Positions 1 to 7,149 of a DNA stretch of 36,777 nt are shown piece after piece. The stretch is from CAYOZL01 sp964408435 (lineage in GTDB: Bacteria > Bdellovibrionota_C > UBA2361 > SZUA-149 > CAYOZL01): positions 1-36,777 of the forward strand of contig CAYOZL010000018.1 in NCBI GenBank assembly GCA_964408435.1, given 5' to 3'. The notes beneath the pieces were generated by a model. That model saw only the letters and a list, made by a program, of their open reading frames with translations. It had not been told where the DNA came from and ran no database searches. A program made the position numbers and the translations under genes. Positions within the stretch are counted from its first letter, which is position 1. Each line of letters opens with the position of its first letter.

Positions 1-54
1 CTGATAAAACATTCAATCAATATAAACTATTAATTTAATTGGGGATTTAGAATT

Positions 55-273
55 ATGGGCGATCACATTTCAGATGGAGCTATTAAAATTCTTGAAATAA
101 TTGGTGTTTCTTCAAAAAACTTTGAAGATGCAGTTCATCAAGGAGTAAATAAAGCAGCAGAATCAGTAAAAGGAATTACTGGTGTTGAAGTTTTAAAACA
201 AAGTGCAAAAGTTAAAGACGGTAAACCTTACCAGTACAATGCGCACTTAAAAGTTGCTTTTGTAGTAAAGTAA
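55..273 (+). CDS. Dodecin, flavin-binding protein
   Basis: This 72-residue protein has the length and pattern of dodecins, small cytosolic proteins that assemble into hollow 12-mers and sequester riboflavin, FMN or related flavins. The N-terminal half carries the family-type helix segment with SSKNFEDAVHQGVNKAAES, and the C-terminal strand ends YNAHLKVAFVVK, the usual dodecin ending. The ATG at 55 is supported by GGGGA nine bases upstream. One oddity is that the central strand reads ITGVEV, where many bacterial dodecins have a Trp-containing WFEV-like segment that stacks on the flavin, so ligand binding may differ. It stands alone, with a hairpin beginning 13 bp after its stop. Confidence 0.87.
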   Translation: MGDHISDGAIKILEIIGVSSKNFEDAVHQGVNKAAESVKGITGVEVLKQSAKVKDGKPYQYNAHLKVAFVVK

Positions 274-286
274 AAAAAATAGATTT

Positions 287-313
287 CCTCAGGGTTGATA
301 ATGCACCCTGAGG
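287..313 (-). terminator. Intrinsic terminator overlapping the tRNA-Arg 3' end
   Basis: A perfect 9-bp stem (CCTCAGGGT at 287-295 and ACCCTGAGG at 305-313) has a 9-nt loop. Read on the minus strand it is followed, after a short AT-rich spacer, by a run of seven or eight T (complement of the A run at 272-279), as in a Rho-independent terminator. One arm is the T-stem 3' strand and acceptor end of the tRNA itself, so the hairpin and the folded tRNA are mutually exclusive. On the plus strand there is no T tract after it. Confidence 0.6.
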
Positions 314-376
314 GACTCGAACCCCCGACACATTGGTTCGAAGCCAATTGCTCTAATCCAACTGAGCTAAGGGTGC
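302..376 (-). tRNA. tRNA-Arg (anticodon UCG)
   Basis: The minus strand folds as a full cloverleaf of 75 nt. The acceptor stem GCACCCT/AGGGTGC carries discriminator A, and the D arm is GCTC...GAGC. The anticodon stem ATTGG/CCAAT closes the loop CTTCGAA, giving anticodon UCG, which reads the arginine codon CGA. The T arm has the loop TTCGAGT. CCA is not encoded. The gene lies alone between dodecin and the serine dehydratase gene, on the opposite strand to both. Confidence 0.97.
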
Positions 377-476
377 ATATAAATAAAGTTAAATATAGAA
401 ATCGATTTATTGCAAATAAATAAATTCTTCCTCTGCGCCTCTGTCCTCTCTGCGATCTCTGTGAGATAATCTTCTC

Positions 477-1832
477 ATGTTCATAAGCATCTTCGATCTA
501 TTCTCTATTGGTATCGGCCCATCTAGTTCTCACACAGTAGGCCCAATGAGAGCTGCTAAGATGTTTGCTCAACACTTACAGAAAAAAAAGCTCTTAAATA
601 AAACTACTAAAATTAAAATTCATTTATACGGCTCTCTTGCATACACTGGAAAAGGCCACGGCACTGACAAGGCTCTTTTAATGGGACTAGAAGGAAGTAC
701 TCCTAAGCAAGTTGATGCGGACTTAATAGATCAAAAAGTTGAAGAGATTAGCAAGAAGAACAAGTTAAAACTTTTAGGCAAAAAAGACTTAGAATTCATA
801 GTTAAAGAACAAATAGTATTTAATAAAAAGGAAACTCTACCACTACACTCAAATGCAATGAAGTTTGAGGCCATCACAAATAGTAAAATTGAAAAGAATA
901 AAAAAATTGAAAAAATTTACTACTCTGTTGGTGGAGGATTCATACTAGGGGAGAAAGGAGTTGTAGGCTCTAAAAAAGAAGCGTCTTTTGACTTTAGTAG
1001 CGGTGATGAATTATTAAAATTTTGCAAAGAAGAAAATAAATCAATTAGTGAAATCGTTTTACTAAACGAAGCAGAGCATCTAGCTGAGAAAGAAATAAAA
1101 AGAAAAATTCTAGAAATTTGGCAAGCGATGAGTGACTGCATTTATAAAGGCATAAAAACTAAAGGCCACTTACCAGGTGGATTAAAGATAGAAAGAAGGG
1201 CACCGAATTTATACTTAAAAACAAAAGACAATAAAGATGATCTGGCATCCTTAGACTGGTTAAGCCTTTGGGCAATTGCAGTAAACGAAGAAAATGCTGC
1301 AGGAAAAAGAGTTGTAACAGCACCTACAAATGGAGCAGCAGGGATTATTCCATCTGTAATTAAATATTATTTAGAGTTTTGCAAAGGTGATGAAGAAGGA
1401 ATTTGCAAGTTCTTACTAACCGCTGCTGCAATTTGTTCTCTTTATAAGCAAAACGCTTCTATCTCTGGTGCAGAATCAGGTTGCCAAGGCGAAGTCGGGG
1501 TTGCTTGCTCAATGGCTGCAGCTGCCCTAACTGAAGTAAATGGGGGCACTGTTGCACAAGTAGAGAACGCAGCGGAGATTGCAATGGAGCATCACCTAGG
1601 TCTAACTTGTGACCCTGTTGGAGGAAGAGTTCAAATCCCATGCATTGAAAGAAATGCACTTGGTGCTGTAAAAGCAGTAACTGCTTCGAGACTTGCGATG
1701 AAAGGAGATGGCACACATAAAGTTTCTCTAGATAAAGTAATTAAAACCATGCACGAAACGGGCAAGGACATGAAGGATAAATACAAAGAAACATCACGTG
1801 GTGGCTTAGCGGTGAATGTAATTGAGTGCTAA
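477..1832 (+). CDS. sdaA: L-serine dehydratase (L-serine ammonia-lyase), iron-sulfur type, single chain
   Basis: This cytosolic enzyme converts L-serine to pyruvate and ammonia with an oxygen-labile [4Fe-4S] cluster. At 451 residues it matches the single-chain E. coli SdaA type (about 454). The N-terminal beta domain starts with the signature FDLFSIGIGPSSSHTVGPM. The C-terminal alpha domain carries three cysteines, C336 (SGCQGEVG), C378 (LTCDPVGG) and C389 (IPCIERNA). Their spacing of 42 and 11 residues is the same as that of the cluster ligands in E. coli SdaA. Its last 11 bases overlap the TTG start of the next gene, so the downstream accessory cassette may be co-transcribed with it. Identification is secure. 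Confidence 0.96.
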   Translation: MFISIFDLFSIGIGPSSSHTVGPMRAAKMFAQHLQKKKLLNKTTKIKIHLYGSLAYTGKGHGTDKALLMGLEGSTPKQVDADLIDQKVEEISKKNKLKLLGKKDLEFIVKEQIVFNKKETLPLHSNAMKFEAITNSKIEKNKKIEKIYYSVGGGFILGEKGVVGSKKEASFDFSSGDELLKFCKEENKSISEIVLLNEAEHLAEKEIKRKILEIWQAMSDCIYKGIKTKGHLPGGLKIERRAPNLYLKTKDNKDDLASLDWLSLWAIAVNEENAAGKRVVTAPTNGAAGIIPSVIKYYLEFCKGDEEGICKFLLTAAAICSLYKQNASISGAESGCQGEVGVACSMAAAALTEVNGGTVAQVENAAEIAMEHHLGLTCDPVGGRVQIPCIERNALGAVKAVTASRLAMKGDGTHKVSLDKVIKTMHETGKDMKDKYKETSRGGLAVNVIEC

Positions 1833-2826
1833 CTTTTCTGAAATTGATGTCTTACTACTTAAGACAATTTATTCTGATGACTCTAAAATAATTAAAGAAA
1901 GTTGGAATTTATTCCAAACTAAATTCTCACTAGATACTGACATAACACATAGTTCATACAGACTAATTGTGCCTGCCTACCTCAGTGCTAAAAAAAATGA
2001 ATGTATAATCAAAAATGAGAATAAGATAGAAGGCATAAGAAGGAAAAATCTATTTCACAATAATCTGCTATTAAATCAGATTAAACAAATCCCTAAGGAT
2101 ACCCCCTTTAAGCTATTAGGAGAGTTTAGCTCTTCAATGTTTTTAAAAAGAGATTTGTCATTATCACAAATAGACAAACTTGAGCTACTCATAGAGCCTA
2201 AACTTGTTAAAATACTTACTCAAAACCTAAAAGAACTAGGATGGAAAAATGAATCGCAAATCCTACAGAAGAATGGGATGGAACTAGAAATTAAATCATT
2301 TGCTACAAAATCAAGACCAACAAAATCTTTCAATAAATTGTTTTATAAAATTCTCAGTAAAGCGGACTTCAATGGTCAAAGCGTGACATTACCTCCGAAA
2401 GAATCCTTATTTTTTCAGTCTATAATTAACTGGTGCCATCCTTACCTTGATAATAGTTATAGAGTTTATGAAATTTTAGAAATAATTAGCGACTCCCAAC
2501 AAGACTTAAAACATAAAAATATAATTGAACTAGCAAAAAAGAGTGGCAATCTTGAGATCCTAGAACTAGGATTAAATAAAGTTAATAATATAATTGCTAA
2601 AAAAGAAATTAATAATTTAATTAAACTAATTCTCACGACAAATAAAACTCCTTTAGAAGCTTCTAGAAAAAAAGCGAATAGCACTTCAAAGTATTTAATT
2701 TTAAATAAGTGGAGGAAAAAATACTATGATATAGCTAAAAGAACTAACAGTAGCAACACTGTAATAATTTCCCTGTTAGCAATAATTTCTAAACTCAAAA
2801 ATACTCTTTGCAAATGCTCAAAATAA
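1822..2826 (+). CDS. Degenerate NTP_transf_5-like (nucleotidyltransferase-fold) protein
   Basis: This 334-residue protein has no clear assignment by itself. Its layout parallels the NTP_transf_5-type protein at 7150-8199. FKLLGEFSSSMFLKRD sits where that protein has WKG...YYPKSIPRQ, followed by IDKLELLIEP in place of GDIDLEIEP. Then come a C-terminal PPKESLFFQSIINWCH in place of EPHAELKLCLDHSLGH, and a helical tail. The metal-binding G-D-x-D is not preserved, so it is probably catalytically dead or divergent. The only possible start is the TTG at 1822, since an in-frame TAA lies directly before it. It overlaps sdaA by 11 bp and the next (broken) gene by 13 bp, which is operon-like packing. 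The relationship is judged by eye and could be wrong. Confidence 0.5.
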   Translation: MSANFSEIDVLLLKTIYSDDSKIIKESWNLFQTKFSLDTDITHSSYRLIVPAYLSAKKNECIIKNENKIEGIRRKNLFHNNLLLNQIKQIPKDTPFKLLGEFSSSMFLKRDLSLSQIDKLELLIEPKLVKILTQNLKELGWKNESQILQKNGMELEIKSFATKSRPTKSFNKLFYKILSKADFNGQSVTLPPKESLFFQSIINWCHPYLDNSYRVYEILEIISDSQQDLKHKNIIELAKKSGNLEILELGLNKVNNIIAKKEINNLIKLILTTNKTPLEASRKKANSTSKYLILNKWRKKYYDIAKRTNSSNTVIISLLAIISKLKNTLCKCSK

Positions 2827-3607
2827 TAAATTTCATTTATATTTTCTCTGGTTATAGATTAATAAGAAGAATTAGATTCCTCTTAAAAGGTAAAAAAGAA
2901 GAGATCGTTAAACAAGTATGAACAGAACAATACGACAGACATAGCAACACTCATTTTATTGTTAAAGTTGGAGCCCATGATGGAATAACAAGAGACCCTT
3001 GGAAATATATTTACGACAGGCCAAAGTGGGGTGGCTTACTTATTGAACCATGCCCATATAATTTCAAGAGTTTAAAAGAAAATTTCTCAAAATCTAATAA
3101 ATTCATTCTAGAAAACATTGCGATAGATAATGCGAACCAACGCAAAAAGAATTCTATTTCATTAAAGAGAGCACGAAATATGAGCTAGACGAACTTCCTT
3201 ACTACTTCGATACGATAGGGTCATTTGATAAAAATCATATCATAAAAATCTTAGATGAAAATTCAGATATAGATATTGAGCCTTACATCACTAGCAAGCT
3301 TGTTAAAACTGAAAAATTATCAAACTTACTTAAAAGACATAAAATTGAAAAAATATCCCTTTTACACATTGATGCTGAGGGCTATGATTTCGAAGTACTT
3401 TGTTCACATGACTTTGATAAAATTAAAACTGATGCCGTATATATTGAACATTCACATATGAGCAATGACGCCAAGAATAAGGCAAAGGAACTATTAATAA
3501 ATCACAACTTTATAGTTTACGACTTTGGCTTAGACTATTTTGCCTTAAATAAAGCTAGCCAAGTCCCTAATTTAATTGACTCTTTATTCACTCCCCTCTG
3601 CTTTTAA
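2814..3607 (+). pseudogene. FkbM-family SAM-dependent methyltransferase, disrupted
   Basis: Joining two frames gives an almost complete FkbM-type O-methyltransferase of about 264 residues. It has a basic N-terminal segment, the SAM motif FIVKVGAHDG, then GGLLIEPCPYNFKSLKENF (the family's EPxPxNFxxLxxN) and a C-terminal half with ISLLHIDAEGYDFEVL and VYIEHSHMS. Two lesions break it. An in-frame TGA at 2919-2921, inside KQV-stop-TEQYD, probably replaces TGG. A one-base loss in the A run at 3144-3148 shifts the frame, and adding one A restores NQRKKEFYF. TGA is a normal stop in neighbouring genes, so recoding is unlikely. The gene overlaps its upstream neighbour by 13 bp. The decay looks recent because the sequence is otherwise intact; assembly error at the homopolymer cannot be excluded. 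Confidence 0.85.
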
Positions 3608-3700
3608 TACTTTTTATATATAATTTGAAACTAAGTTATTCCTAATTCCATCTTTATAGTTGTTGCACCACTACGTAATTATTATGAGCATTTTAATAGA

Positions 3701-4123
3701 ATGAAGAAATTGAAATCTAAACTAACTATAAAAAAAGACACTACTATTTATGATTACTTTGACGACGAAGTTGTAGTTGTAAACTTAGATAAAGGCAGTT
3801 ATTTCTCTTTGAGAGATGAAGCTTGTTTCCTCTGGAAAATAATCGACAAATGCAAAGACATTGAAGAGCTACTAACAGTTTCTGGCAAGCATGAAAATCA
3901 AGATTTTAAATCTAAAATAGAAGGATTTATCGACAAAGCTAAAGAAGAAGGTTTAGTTTTTGAAACACAAGACATAGAAACCTCTGCTCTAAGCGAAGAA
4001 GAAAAAGAAAATATATTAAAATTTGAATCGTATCCTAAAATTGAAAGGTATACTGACATGCAAGAACTTCTATTATTAGACCCCATTCACGAGACTACTG
4101 AAGATGGCTGGCCTAAAAAGTAA
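3701..4123 (+). CDS. PqqD-family protein with a conserved-looking C-terminal tail
   Basis: Residues about 12-90 form a PqqD-like winged-helix domain, the fold that serves as a RiPP recognition element by binding leader peptides. The pattern is VVVVNLDKGSYFSLRDEACFLW followed by an amphipathic helix and a second wing. Beyond the domain is an extension of about 50 residues ending DMQELLLLDPIHETTEDGWP (119-138). I recall similar LLLLDPIHxxxxxGWP tails in other PqqD-family proteins, so the tail may be functional, possibly even the modified segment; this is from memory. The last 20 bp overlap the kinase-like gene, implying coupled translation. No good ribosome site precedes ATG 3701. A 93-bp spacer upstream could hold a promoter, but none is convincing. 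Confidence 0.75.
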   Translation: MKKLKSKLTIKKDTTIYDYFDDEVVVVNLDKGSYFSLRDEACFLWKIIDKCKDIEELLTVSGKHENQDFKSKIEGFIDKAKEEGLVFETQDIETSALSEEEKENILKFESYPKIERYTDMQELLLLDPIHETTEDGWPKK

Positions 4124-5159
4124 AAAACTCCCACAAGAATACTTTGAACAATTATTTAATCTGTGGGAACAGGCTGTTTCAAATACTCATAAGCATAGTG
4201 AGCATTTTTCCCTATGCGGAAAGAATGTTAAATTTCATGGCGCTGGAAAACAATTAATAGATAAATTCAAAAAACCATTCCTACATGGATTAAACAACAA
4301 AGAGGAAACAAAAGCAGACCTAGAAATATTTTTTTGGGATACTAAATCTACAAATATAAATATGCCTCCACCTCCTTGGAGTCATGAAAATTTCTCTATA
4401 AGAGGAGACATCGCTAGTCATACAAATGAGAATATAAAAACATTTTACAATTGGAAAACTGGTGAAGTTACTTGTTTAAACATTGCTTTAAATAAAGCTG
4501 TCTATTGGATTAAAAGTCATGAGGATCTTGGACTTAATGACTACTCTCATCCCTTAAACTCAATTTTTGCTCCCTGGTTAAGTAAGAACAACATGTTACT
4601 AATTCACTCTGCAGCTATAAGCGAAGACAATAGAGCTATTTTAATTACAGGCAGAGGAAATATAGGCAAATCAACTACTGCATTAACGTGCGCAGAAAAC
4701 GGTCTAGGCTACATTTCAGATGATTACGTTGTATATAATACTATTGATAAAAGTTTATATTGCTTGTTCTCTAGTGGAAAAAGAAGAACTGAATCTAAGA
4801 TTACGCATGACAAATTAAACAGAAACTTATCTAAAGACCCAGATACGAGCACAGAAAAACAAACATTCTTTTTTGGCAATGATGAGGAAATTAATATAGT
4901 CCATAAATCTAAATTAAATGCCATCTTCATACCTGAAATTACAGACAACAAAGAACCAAAAATAGTAAAGACAGATAAAGAAGATATATATAAGGCATTA
5001 ATTTTAAGCAGCATGCGCTATCTACCGGGGAACAACAGTTGCGAACTCAATAAAATGAAAGAATTAATTGAAGAATTTCCTACTTATAAAATAAAATTAA
5101 GCAAGGATAAAAAAGCTGTAGCAAAGTGTATTCAAAACTTCATAGACAAAAAACAATGA
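4104..5159 (+). CDS. HPr kinase/phosphorylase-like (HprK-related) protein
   Basis: This 351-residue protein has an HprK-type P-loop. The motif NMLLIHSAA leads to Walker A GRGNIGKST (residues 183-191), then GLGYISDDYVVY with the acidic pair D206-D207, matching the HPr-kinase pattern GxGxxGKST...SDD. Classical HprK phosphorylates HPr on serine. Related stand-alone kinases in lasso-peptide clusters phosphorylate the precursor peptide (family knowledge). The first 150 residues match no family I recognise. The gene overlaps the PqqD-like gene by 20 bp, and its TGA overlaps the next ATG in ATGA, so the three are probably co-translated. A peptide or glycan kinase role is inferred; no HPr or PTS gene is in the window. 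Confidence 0.75.
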   Translation: MAGLKSKKLPQEYFEQLFNLWEQAVSNTHKHSEHFSLCGKNVKFHGAGKQLIDKFKKPFLHGLNNKEETKADLEIFFWDTKSTNINMPPPPWSHENFSIRGDIASHTNENIKTFYNWKTGEVTCLNIALNKAVYWIKSHEDLGLNDYSHPLNSIFAPWLSKNNMLLIHSAAISEDNRAILITGRGNIGKSTTALTCAENGLGYISDDYVVYNTIDKSLYCLFSSGKRRTESKITHDKLNRNLSKDPDTSTEKQTFFFGNDEEINIVHKSKLNAIFIPEITDNKEPKIVKTDKEDIYKALILSSMRYLPGNNSCELNKMKELIEEFPTYKIKLSKDKKAVAKCIQNFIDKKQ

Positions 5160-5824
5160 TAAGTGTAGCTGTAGTTATTACGGCATATAACTCTGAGAAA
5201 TACCTAGCAAAAGCTATTAAAAGTGCTTTATCGCAAAGTTATAAAGACTTAAAAGAAATAATAGTAATAGATGACGGCTCAACAGACTCAACTGCAGAAA
5301 TTGCATCAAGCTACAAAGAAGTAAAGTTAGTCCAACAAAAAAACCAAGGACCTTCTTCTGCTAGAAACTTAGGAATAAAAGAAAGCAGCTCAGATTTAAT
5401 TAGCTTTCTTGATGCAGATGACTACTGGCATAAAGATAAAATAGCGAAACAAGTAGAACTATTTAAAAAAAATACAGAACTTGGTTTCTGCCTTACTTTT
5501 ATGAAAGTTTTTTCAGATTCAGATTCTTTAGATGAAAAACACAAAAAACAAGTTGGAAAAGTAGAACCCTGCCCTTTACCTTCATCTTTAATGGTTAAAA
5601 GAAAAGTTTTTAATGAAATTGGATTGTTTGACCTTGCACTTAATCAATCCGAAGATACTGACTGGCTTTTAAGAGCAATAGACAGTGGAATAGAACTTGC
5701 CCATGTAAAAGAACCTCTTGTCTATAGAAGGCTACATGAAGAGAACCTATCATACGAAGACAGCAACGAATTAAAAAGTTTTCTTAAAGTCCTTAAAAGA
5801 TCGATTGATAGAAAAAGAGGCTAG
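5156..5824 (+). CDS. Family 2 glycosyltransferase, copy 1 of 3
   Basis: This 222-residue single-domain GT-A enzyme should transfer a sugar from a nucleotide-sugar donor in the cytosol. It shows VAVVITAYNSEKYL at the N-terminus, DDGSTD (39-44), the acceptor-loop segment NQGPSSARNLGI, the metal-binding DAD at 86-88 in SFLDADDYW, and a late acidic SEDTDWLLRA likely to hold the catalytic base. I start it at ATG 5156, which overlaps the kinase TGA (ATGA), rather than at an in-frame GTG 30 bp upstream inside that gene. It closely resembles the next gene (QKNQGPSSARN and QKNMGPSSARN), so the two are a tandem duplication. There are no membrane segments. Donor and acceptor are unknown. Confidence 0.9.
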   Translation: MISVAVVITAYNSEKYLAKAIKSALSQSYKDLKEIIVIDDGSTDSTAEIASSYKEVKLVQQKNQGPSSARNLGIKESSSDLISFLDADDYWHKDKIAKQVELFKKNTELGFCLTFMKVFSDSDSLDEKHKKQVGKVEPCPLPSSLMVKRKVFNEIGLFDLALNQSEDTDWLLRAIDSGIELAHVKEPLVYRRLHEENLSYEDSNELKSFLKVLKRSIDRKRG

Positions 5825-5830
5825 AGATAA

Positions 5831-6472
5831 ATGGGAAAGATTAGCGTTTCTGTTGTTATCACTTCTTTTAACTCAGAGGAATATATTAACGAATCTATTT
5901 CATCAGTTAAAGCACAAATATTTTCTCCATTAGAAATAATCTTAATTGATGATGGCTCAAATGATAAGACAATTGAGATTGCTAAAAGACACAAAGAAGT
6001 TCAAGTGCATTCACAAAAAAATATGGGACCATCTTCTGCTAGAAATAAAGGCTTAGAGATATCTAATGGAAGCCACATTGCCTACCTAGACGCAGACGAT
6101 TTATGGGAAGCAAATAAATTAAAATTACAAGTAGAATTCATAGAGAATAATCCAAATATAAATATTGTTGCAGGGAAGATGCAAGAATTTAAGGGCAAGG
6201 AAGTAGACGAGGCAAAACTATGTCCTCTACTTAGCTGCATATTAATAGAAAAAAAAGTCTTCACTGAAATAGGCAAATTCGATGAGAAATTAAGAGTTTC
6301 AGAAGACTCTGAATGGCTACTACGAGCTAACAAAAATAATATTAAAATTCACTACTTAGAAGAAGTTATTATAAAAAAAAGAAAACATAACAAAAATATA
6401 AGTTCTGATACTCTTAAAGTTCATAAAGAGTTATTATCAAGTCTCCATAAGCACATGAAAGTTAAAAGATGA
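5831..6472 (+). CDS. Family 2 glycosyltransferase, copy 2 of 3
   Basis: This 213-residue GT-A glycosyltransferase is paralogous to copy 1. It carries VSVVITSFNSEEYI, DDGSND (40-45), QKNMGPSSARNKG, the DAD motif at 87-89 in YLDADDLW and SEDSEWLLRA. It lies six bases after copy 1. Its stop overlaps the start of copy 3 in ATGA at 6469-6472, so all three are probably translated from one message. All recognisable catalytic residues are kept, so it should be active, but specificity cannot be read from the sequence. Confidence 0.9.
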   Translation: MGKISVSVVITSFNSEEYINESISSVKAQIFSPLEIILIDDGSNDKTIEIAKRHKEVQVHSQKNMGPSSARNKGLEISNGSHIAYLDADDLWEANKLKLQVEFIENNPNINIVAGKMQEFKGKEVDEAKLCPLLSCILIEKKVFTEIGKFDEKLRVSEDSEWLLRANKNNIKIHYLEEVIIKKRKHNKNISSDTLKVHKELLSSLHKHMKVKR

Positions 6473-7146
6473 AAGTTGATGTAATAATACCTGTATTGGA
6501 CTTAGAGAAATACATTAGAGAATCAATAAACAGCGTTCTAGAACAAAAATTTATTCATAAAATATACATCATTGATGCTGGTTGCTCAGACAATTCAATT
6601 TCAATCGTAAAACAAATCGAATCTAATAAAGTCAATATTATTCAGAATAATGGGAAGTTAAATGCTTCTAAAGCAAGAAACGTAGGAGTAAAGCTTTCTA
6701 ACGCTAAATTTATATCATTTTTAGATGGAGATGATTTTTGGCTTAACAATAAAATAGAAATGCAATTATCATACTTAGAAGCAAACTTTAATAATATATG
6801 CTTTTCAGAAGTTGAACAATTCTATTCTGAAGAATTAAATGAAGAAGAGCGTAAAAAAATAAAAGTTGATACTGAACCTAGCTCTTCTCCTCACGTAGGC
6901 ACAATGTTATGTAGTAGAGAAACATTTAATTTAGTTGGGCTTTTTGATGAAAGCTTAAAATATGGTGAGTTTATTGATTGGTTTATTCGAGCAAAAAACA
7001 AAAAAATAGACTATAAAGTACTTAATAAAACTTTTATGAAACGCAGAATACATCAAACCAATACTGGTAGAGTGAGAAAAAATGATAGAATTGATTTAGT
7101 TAAAATTTTAAAAAAATCTATTATTGATAAAAAAATAAAAAAATAA
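6469..7146 (+). CDS. Family 2 glycosyltransferase, copy 3 of 3, divergent
   Basis: This 225-residue GT-A fold protein resembles copies 1 and 2 but is more diverged. It has VDVIIPVLDLEKYIRESI, then DAGCSD (36-41) where the others have DDGS(T/N)D, NASKARNVGV, the DGD motif at 86-88 in FLDGDDFW and GEFIDWFIRA where the others have SEDTDW. The second Asp of the nucleotide-binding DD pair is Ala and the late SED is GEF, so the donor site may be altered. The start shares ATGA with the end of copy 2, and the next gene begins three bases after its stop. Confidence 0.85.
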   Translation: MKVDVIIPVLDLEKYIRESINSVLEQKFIHKIYIIDAGCSDNSISIVKQIESNKVNIIQNNGKLNASKARNVGVKLSNAKFISFLDGDDFWLNNKIEMQLSYLEANFNNICFSEVEQFYSEELNEEERKKIKVDTEPSSSPHVGTMLCSRETFNLVGLFDESLKYGEFIDWFIRAKNKKIDYKVLNKTFMKRRIHQTNTGRVRKNDRIDLVKILKKSIIDKKIKK

Positions 7147-7149
7147 AAA

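Noticed and set aside
1459..1716. Minus-strand open frames inside sdaA and similar antisense frames elsewhere
   Set aside because: They mirror strongly conserved coding sequence on the other strand and show no protein-family features.
2919..2921. In-frame TGA in the methyltransferase as recoded Trp or selenocysteine
   Set aside because: TGA ends neighbouring genes normally, no selenocysteine insertion hairpin is seen, and a separate frameshift 225 bp downstream already breaks the gene.
3684..3704. Six-codon upstream frame whose stop overlaps the PqqD-like start
   Set aside because: It is too short and has no ribosome site. It could couple translation but cannot be told from chance.
5126..5155. 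GTG-initiated extension of the first GT2
   Set aside because: It lies wholly inside the kinase gene, while ATG 5156 overlaps its stop as ATGA and gives the normal GT2 N-terminus.
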